Assembly: GCA_042408595.1 (NCBI GenBank)
Contig: JBHOQX010000037.1
Span: 1-17,079 of the forward strand
Reading direction: 5' to 3'
DNA length: 17,079 nucleotides
Origin: JBHOQX01 sp042408595
GTDB lineage: Bacteria > Chloroflexota > Chloroflexia > Chloroflexales > Roseiflexaceae
Below are positions 13,766 to 17,079 of the stretch, one piece after another. Position 1 is the first letter of the stretch. Every line of letters starts with the position of its first letter. Under the pieces are notes generated by a model. It worked only from the letters and a program-made list of their open reading frames with translations, was not told the origin of the DNA and ran no database searches. A program made the translations under genes and the position numbers.

Positions 13766-13790
13766 GCTGTTGAACGCTGCCAGAGGTGGC

Positions 13791-14591
13791 ATGCCCTGGG
13801 ATCCTGCGCAATATCACAAATTTCAGGCTGAGCGCTTCGCGCCGTTCGAGGACGCCCTGCGGCTGGTGCGGGTGCGGCCCGGCCTGCGGGTGATCGACCT
13901 GGGCTGCGGCACGGGCGAACTGACCCGCCGCCTGGCGGACGCGCTGCCGGCGAGCGAGACCCTCGGCATCGACAGCTCGCGGGAGATGCTGGCGCTGGCG
14001 CAGGCGCACGCCCGCCCCGGCCTGCGCTTCGCACCGGGCGACCTGCGCGCCTTCATTGAAGGCAAGCCTCCAGCCTCCAGTCCCCCGCCTCCGCTCGAAG
14101 GCTGGGATCTCGTCTTCTCCCACGCCGTCATCCAATGGGTGGACGACCACGAGACGCTCGTGCCGGCGCTGTTCGTGCTGGTGCGGCCCGGCGGGCAACT
14201 CGTCGTGCAGCTGCCGTCGAACCACGGCCACCCGACGCACCGGTTCATCGCTGAGACCGCCGCGGAGGAGCCGTTCCGTGCCGCGCTTGGCGGCTGGTCG
14301 CGCCGCTCGCCGGTGCTGCCGGTCGAGCGCTACGCCGAACTGCTGTACGCCGCCGGCGGGACGGAACTGACCGTCTTCGAGAAGGTCTACCCGCATGTCC
14401 TGCCGGACGCCGATGCGCTGGCTGAGTGGACGCGCGGGACGGCGCTGGTGCCGTACCTGGAGCGGCTGCCGGAGGAGTTGCGCGAGCCGTTCATGGCGCG
14501 CTACCGCGAGCGGCTGCGGGCGCGCTACCCGCAGCAGCCGGTGTTCTACGGCTTCCGCCGCATCCTGTTCGCCGCAACGCGCCCAGCGTAG
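13791..14591 (+). CDS. Trans-aconitate 2-methyltransferase-like SAM methyltransferase
   Basis: This 266-residue class I methyltransferase begins MPWDPAQYHKFQAERFAPFE, the usual opening of Tam-type enzymes. SAM motif I is VIDLGCGTGEL (34-44), the acidic residue after strand 2 is in GIDSSREML (Asp61), and the post-II region reads WDLVFSHAVIQWVDDH (105-120), followed by LVRPGGQLVVQLPSN. E. coli Tam is about 252 residues and methylates trans-aconitate, a stray product of the citric-acid cycle. The extra length here is mainly a proline-rich insert, GKPPASSPPPPLEG (91-104), in a surface loop. The ATG at 13791 is preferred, with AGAGG four bases upstream; an upstream TTG start would add seven residues. 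The exact substrate is inferred from the family only. Confidence 0.8.
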   Translation: MPWDPAQYHKFQAERFAPFEDALRLVRVRPGLRVIDLGCGTGELTRRLADALPASETLGIDSSREMLALAQAHARPGLRFAPGDLRAFIEGKPPASSPPPPLEGWDLVFSHAVIQWVDDHETLVPALFVLVRPGGQLVVQLPSNHGHPTHRFIAETAAEEPFRAALGGWSRRSPVLPVERYAELLYAAGGTELTVFEKVYPHVLPDADALAEWTRGTALVPYLERLPEELREPFMARYRERLRARYPQQPVFYGFRRILFAATRPA

Positions 14592-14795
14592 CGCCGGCGG
14601 CGCGGCGAACGGGACGCGAAAATGGCGCTGACCTGGGCTCACGGCACAACATGCGTGGCCGCGACCGTTTACTATGCAATGCATCGCTCTGGCGTGACCG
14701 AAGGGGTCTTCGGCAGAGCGGTAGGCCTGTTTCATCGTTTAAGAGGGCGTTTGGAAGTTCACTCGACATTTGGGTAGTCATAGTGCTAGGCAACC
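14592..14795. other. Intergenic stretch without recognisable gene
   Basis: No protein-like frame is visible. The segment around 14740-14790 is less GC-rich than the surroundings and contains AGAGGGCGTTTGGAAGTT, which resembles ends of some insertion sequences, but no matching inverted copy was found nearby. Confidence 0.35.
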
Positions 14796-15200
14796 TTAAT
14801 CCAGATACGCCCGCGCCACAAACGCTTGCGCTTCCGTGAATGTCTGCGAACTCCCCGTCGCCCACAACACGGTCGTGTACGGATAGAGGTCGCCCACTTT
14901 CGGAGGCCGCGCTGAGCGACATCCCAAATGTCAGCGGTTCGCCCAAGCGGCGCCAGCGCGTTGGCGTCTCGGCTTGTCACGGCTGTGCCCGCGTGATCAT
15001 CGACCAGCAGCATAGGGCGCGTTACGCCCGGTTGATACCCAGAGTGGTATAGGTGAACACCTGACCGGGCTGAATTTGCCCGCTGAAAAGCCCCCAGGGA
15101 GCCATCATCGTATCAGGGATCACCTGGCCCGTGACCTGAAAACGATCAGCTTGCCGCCCGGTGACCGTGACCGTATAGACCCCTGCACGCACGGCTCGCC
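14796..15200 (-). pseudogene. Decayed fragment of a secreted/surface protein (LLVDD-type)
   Basis: Three minus-strand frames together read like one protein. The first, upstream, gives GVYTVTVTGRQADRFQVTGQ, then QIQPGQVFTYTTLGINRA, and ends in TAA at about 15022. A second frame continues at about 15013 with MLLVDDHAGTAVTSRDANAL through ADIWDVAQRG. A third continues from about 14906 with PPKVGDLYPYTTVLWATGSS through FVARAYLD and a TAA at 14796-14798. The pattern LLVDD..G, (Y/D)IWDVA..G, L..Y.TV.W.TG and YLD is common in large secreted bacterial proteins such as immune-inhibitor-A-like or subtilase-associated modules. At least two frameshifts separate the parts and there is no start codon or signal peptide, so it is a remnant. 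Its parent family is only loosely identified. Confidence 0.5.
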
Positions 15201-15227
15201 GGCTTCGTGGGCCGCTGGCCGCCCGCC

Positions 15228-15784
15228 TCACCAGACATGCCCTACGCCGGGCGTGTAGATCGACGCGATGACCGACGTGGCGATGACCGTCTCGGCCTGC
15301 ACGACGCCGGCGCAGCGCAGCATCCGAGCGTCGCAGCAACGGCGCCGGCGGCGAGGCGGATCTGCCCGGCGCTGATCGTCAGCGTAATGGCGCTGGTCAG
15401 TGTGACGCCGCTCGCATCGAGCGTCACCCGGTTGCCGCCGCCGTCGGCGATGGCGACGCCGTGGGTGGTAAGCGTGATCTGCTGGCCCGCCGCCGTCTGG
15501 AGCGTCAGCCCCGGCGCGCCTGTGCCGTCGTCCGGAGGAGCGCTGCCAGTCTCCCATCAGAAGCCGGCCCAGACCGGCTGACGCGGGTCGCCGCCGTCGA
15601 ACTCGACCCATACGTTGTCACCCGGCAGTGGGACGGCCCGGCAAACGGGACGCACGGCCGCCCCCAGGCTGCGCTGCTCATCCGCCGGAATGACCACCAG
15701 CAGCCGCCCGCGTCGCTCCGGATCGCGCGTCTCCACAGCCGTGCCGCGGTATTGTCCGGAGAAGGTCCGTTTGCGCCGGGCCAT
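15228..15784 (-). pseudogene. Broken phage/eCIS baseplate assembly protein (gpV/Afp8-like)
   Basis: The minus-strand start at 15784 reads MARRKRTFSGQYRGTAVETR, then DPERRGRLLVVIPAD, PLPGDNVWVEFDGGDPRQPV and WAGF. That is the OB-fold start of gpV/gp5-type baseplate proteins, which carry the spike of contractile phage tails and extracellular injection systems. A TGA (complement 15557-15559) follows, where relatives continue with Trp or another residue. The same frame then resumes as ETGSAPPDDGTGAPGLTLQT with QQITLTTHGVAI, NRVTLDASGVTLTSAI and ISAGQIRLAAGAVAATLG, the repetitive beta-helix part. Near 15320 a frameshift moves to MLRCAGVVQAETVIATSVIA and IYTPGVGHVW before a stop at 15228-15230. With one premature stop and one shift, it is almost certainly non-functional. 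No other tail or injection-system gene is in the window. Confidence 0.65.
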
Positions 15785-15843
15785 GGGTTGCCTCTTTACA
15801 ATGGAAACCGGTGGACGAGCCACCACTGACCACCGTCCGATAG

Positions 15844-16728
15844 CTACAGCTCCCGCCGCAGCACCGGCTGGCGCTCGCCTGTGCGACGGAAGCCGAACCA
15901 CGTGTACAGGCGCTGCGCCGTGGCATTGTCGATCTGCGTGTTGAGCGTGATCCGTCCGGCGCCCGCTCGCCGGGCGAAGGCGACGACATCGGCCAGCAGC
16001 CGCACGCCGATGCCATGGCCGCGCACGGCGGGGTGGGTGGCGATCCGCACCAGGTGCACCACTTCCCCCTGCACGTGCCGCGTGGCGAAGGCATAGCCAG
16101 CCGGCTCCCCGGCCAGTTCGGCAACCACGAAATACGGCGCGCTGGCCAGCGCTGGCCCCAGGATGCCCTCGTCCTTCACCCACTCCGGTGCGAAGGCCGC
16201 CGCATCGATCGCCAGCACCGCTGGCAGATCGACCGGCATGGCGCGCCGCACCCGCGCCGCCGGGTTGCCCTCGGCTGGCGTGTCGAACGTCAGCTTCTCG
16301 TACACGACGACCTCGGTATCCCATCGGAAACCGCGCGCGCCGAGCGCCGGCACGAGCCATGCATCGGCTGCGGCATCTCCGGCGTAGTACAGGCGGGCGA
16401 CGCCGCGTGCCCGCAGCGCGTCCTCCAGCGGCGGGAGCAGCCGCTCTAGCCCGGCGGCCACCGGCAGATCGTCGGCGAGCGCCAGCAGGCGCAGCCAGCA
16501 GGCCGGGCCGGAGGGCCAGCCGGCGACAGCCGCGCCCCACAGCGCGTCGCCCGCATCGAGCACGACGGCGGGCGCGCCGGCGAGCAGCGGGCCGAGCTCG
16601 CCCGCGGTGTAGCCGGCGAAGCGGCGGGCGCTCTCGCGTAGCAAGCGCGTGATCGCCACGAGGTCAGCGGGTGTGGCCGGGCGCAGGGCGGACCGGCGCG
16701 GATCAAGGCTGCGTCGGAAGAATGGCAT
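15844..16728 (-). CDS. GNAT family N-acetyltransferase with two GNAT-like domains
   Basis: This 294-residue protein has a diverged N-terminal GNAT-like half (about 14-145, starting ALRPATPADLVAITRLLRES) and a canonical C-terminal GNAT domain (about 158-294). The latter contains VRRAMPVDLPAVLAIDAAAF, the acetyl-CoA loop region VRIATHPAVRGHGIGVRLL (pyrophosphate-binding R236-G-H-G-I-G) and the closing NTQIDNATAQRLYTWFGFRR. Such enzymes transfer acetyl from acetyl-CoA to amines; the substrate is unknown. The N-terminal half lacks a clear RxxGxG/A loop and may be structural. The ATG at 16728 is chosen because the protein begins normally there; no good ribosome binding site precedes it, but a TATACT lies nine bases upstream. 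It is flanked by a pseudogene downstream and an IS edge upstream. Confidence 0.85.
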   Translation of the reverse strand: MPFFRRSLDPRRSALRPATPADLVAITRLLRESARRFAGYTAGELGPLLAGAPAVVLDAGDALWGAAVAGWPSGPACWLRLLALADDLPVAAGLERLLPPLEDALRARGVARLYYAGDAAADAWLVPALGARGFRWDTEVVVYEKLTFDTPAEGNPAARVRRAMPVDLPAVLAIDAAAFAPEWVKDEGILGPALASAPYFVVAELAGEPAGYAFATRHVQGEVVHLVRIATHPAVRGHGIGVRLLADVVAFARRAGAGRITLNTQIDNATAQRLYTWFGFRRTGERQPVLRREL

Positions 16729-16738
16729 AGTTGTGGTA

Positions 16739-16744
16739 GTATAC
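16739..16744 (-). promoter_or_regulatory. -10-like TATACT very close to the GNAT start
   Basis: On the minus strand, TATACT (complement 16739-16744) is separated from the ATG at 16728 by only nine bases. Transcription would begin about two bases before the ATG, giving a nearly leaderless mRNA, consistent with the missing ribosome binding site. No clear -35 is present. Confidence 0.4.
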
Positions 16745-16917
16745 ACGAACGGCGTCCAAACGACACCTGAGCTCTTGAGAAACGCGTTTTCCCGGCGAAC
16801 GAAGCGCATGCGCGGCAGAAGGCGGGGGATGGGCGCTGGTTGGGTTGTCATCCGCCGTCTGTGGTCCATCCGGCGACGCACAGCTCCCGATCGCAGGACG
16901 TCCGCGGTGGGGAAGTG

Positions 16918-16938
16918 TGGCAGGGCGAAGCTCCGCCA
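16918..16938. repeat. GAA-loop hairpin, degenerate copy
   Basis: TGGCAGGGC (16918-16926), GAA, GCTCCGCCA (16930-16938) form a 9-bp stem with one A-C mismatch and one G-T pair. The core GGGCGAAGC is shared with the palindrome at 13656-13676. Confidence 0.4.
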
Positions 16939-16950
16939 GCCCATGCGCAT

Positions 16951-16969
16951 CAAGTTAAGACTTGACAAG
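16951..16969. promoter_or_regulatory. Consensus -35 box and small palindromes at the IS edge
   Basis: TTGACA at 16962-16967 is a perfect -35 hexamer. It is embedded in overlapping palindromes: CAAGT (16951-16955)/ACTTG (16960-16964), and CTTGACAAG (16961-16969). No -10 is found 16-18 bp downstream. A stand-alone -35 near an IS end can form a hybrid promoter with flanking DNA. Confidence 0.3.
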
Positions 16970-16983
16970 AAGGGATGACAAAA

Positions 16984-17038
16984 GGAAGCGCCTGTGCGAG
17001 GCTGGAAGTGCAACCACCAGTCAGGCACAGGAGCTTCC
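16984..17038 (+). promoter_or_regulatory. Hairpin covering the transposase ribosome binding site
   Basis: GGAAGCGCCTGTGC (16984-16997) pairs with GCACAGGAGCTTCC (17025-17038) at 13 of 14 positions across a 27-base loop. The right arm contains the AGGAG ribosome binding site (17029-17033) of the transposase starting at 17041. In a transcript entering from outside, the site would be hidden, a known way for IS elements to limit read-through expression. Confidence 0.55.
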
Positions 17039-17040
17039 CG

Positions 17041-17079
17041 ATGACGACTATAGCAGAAGTAGCTGATGCCATGCAGACG
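17041..17079 (+). CDS. Probable IS transposase, N-terminal fragment (runs off window)
   Basis: Thirteen codons (MTTIAEVADAMQT) are open to the window end, preceded by AGGAG at proper spacing. The start resembles N-termini of IS4-type transposases seen in Chloroflexota. The leader structure, hairpin over the ribosome binding site and isolated -35 box fit an insertion sequence. With 13 residues the family cannot be settled, and another kind of gene is possible. Confidence 0.4.
   Translation, partial: MTTIAEVADAMQT

Noticed and set aside
13254..14735. 493-codon minus-strand open frame antisense to folD and the methyltransferase gene
   Set aside because: Low-complexity Arg/Ala/Gln translation with no motifs. 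Both plus-strand genes it covers have clear domain signatures.

Overview
The window is GC-rich DNA, apart from one AT-richer pocket. Codon use and gene content suggest a high-GC Chloroflexota bacterium of the Roseiflexus/Kouleothrix kind: paired MutS-like ATPases, a zinc-ribbon HEAT protein, LnrJK/LiaRS-like sensor genes, a decayed contractile-injection baseplate gene and numerous GC-rich palindromes. The taxonomic placement is an inference from style and has not been tested by alignment. The piece is bounded by two insertion-sequence edges: the 5' end of an IS630-like transposase on the minus strand (1-90) and the first 13 codons of a probable transposase on the plus strand (17041-17079).

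Left block (about 183-5389, all plus). An MFS transporter whose leader holds a terminator-like hairpin, a DUF190 (PII-like) protein, a frameshifted HEAT-repeat gene with a zinc-ribbon start, and two MutS-like ATPases. The spacing tightens along the block (74 bp, 21 bp, 3 bp, then a 4-bp overlap), so the last three or four genes look like one transcription unit. Both MutS-like proteins keep the ATPase core but lack the mismatch-binding domain and have Asn in place of the Walker B Asp. Part of the second gene is only about 38% GC. This is the best candidate in the window for an undescribed system.

Middle block (5505-11060). A multi-pass membrane protein of unknown function (minus) diverges from an export and sensing cluster (plus): ABC-2 ATPase, DUF6069 membrane protein, ABC-2 permease, then a NarL/LiaR-type histidine kinase and response regulator. 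The layout resembles antibiotic-sensing and efflux modules such as Bacillus LnrJK-LnrLMN.

Right-centre block (11136-14591). A minus-strand pair, a carboxymuconolactone-decarboxylase/AhpD-like protein coupled by a 4-bp overlap to a diguanylate cyclase, diverges from folD. This FolD lacks the Lys and Gln needed for cyclohydrolase activity. A cluster of strong palindromes separates folD from a trans-aconitate-methyltransferase-like gene.

Right end (14592-17079). A decay zone holding a fragment of a surface protein (LLVDD motif) and a broken phage/eCIS baseplate spike gene (gpV/Afp8-like), both minus. An intact two-domain GNAT acetyltransferase (minus) follows, then the next IS edge, where a hairpin covers the transposase ribosome binding site.
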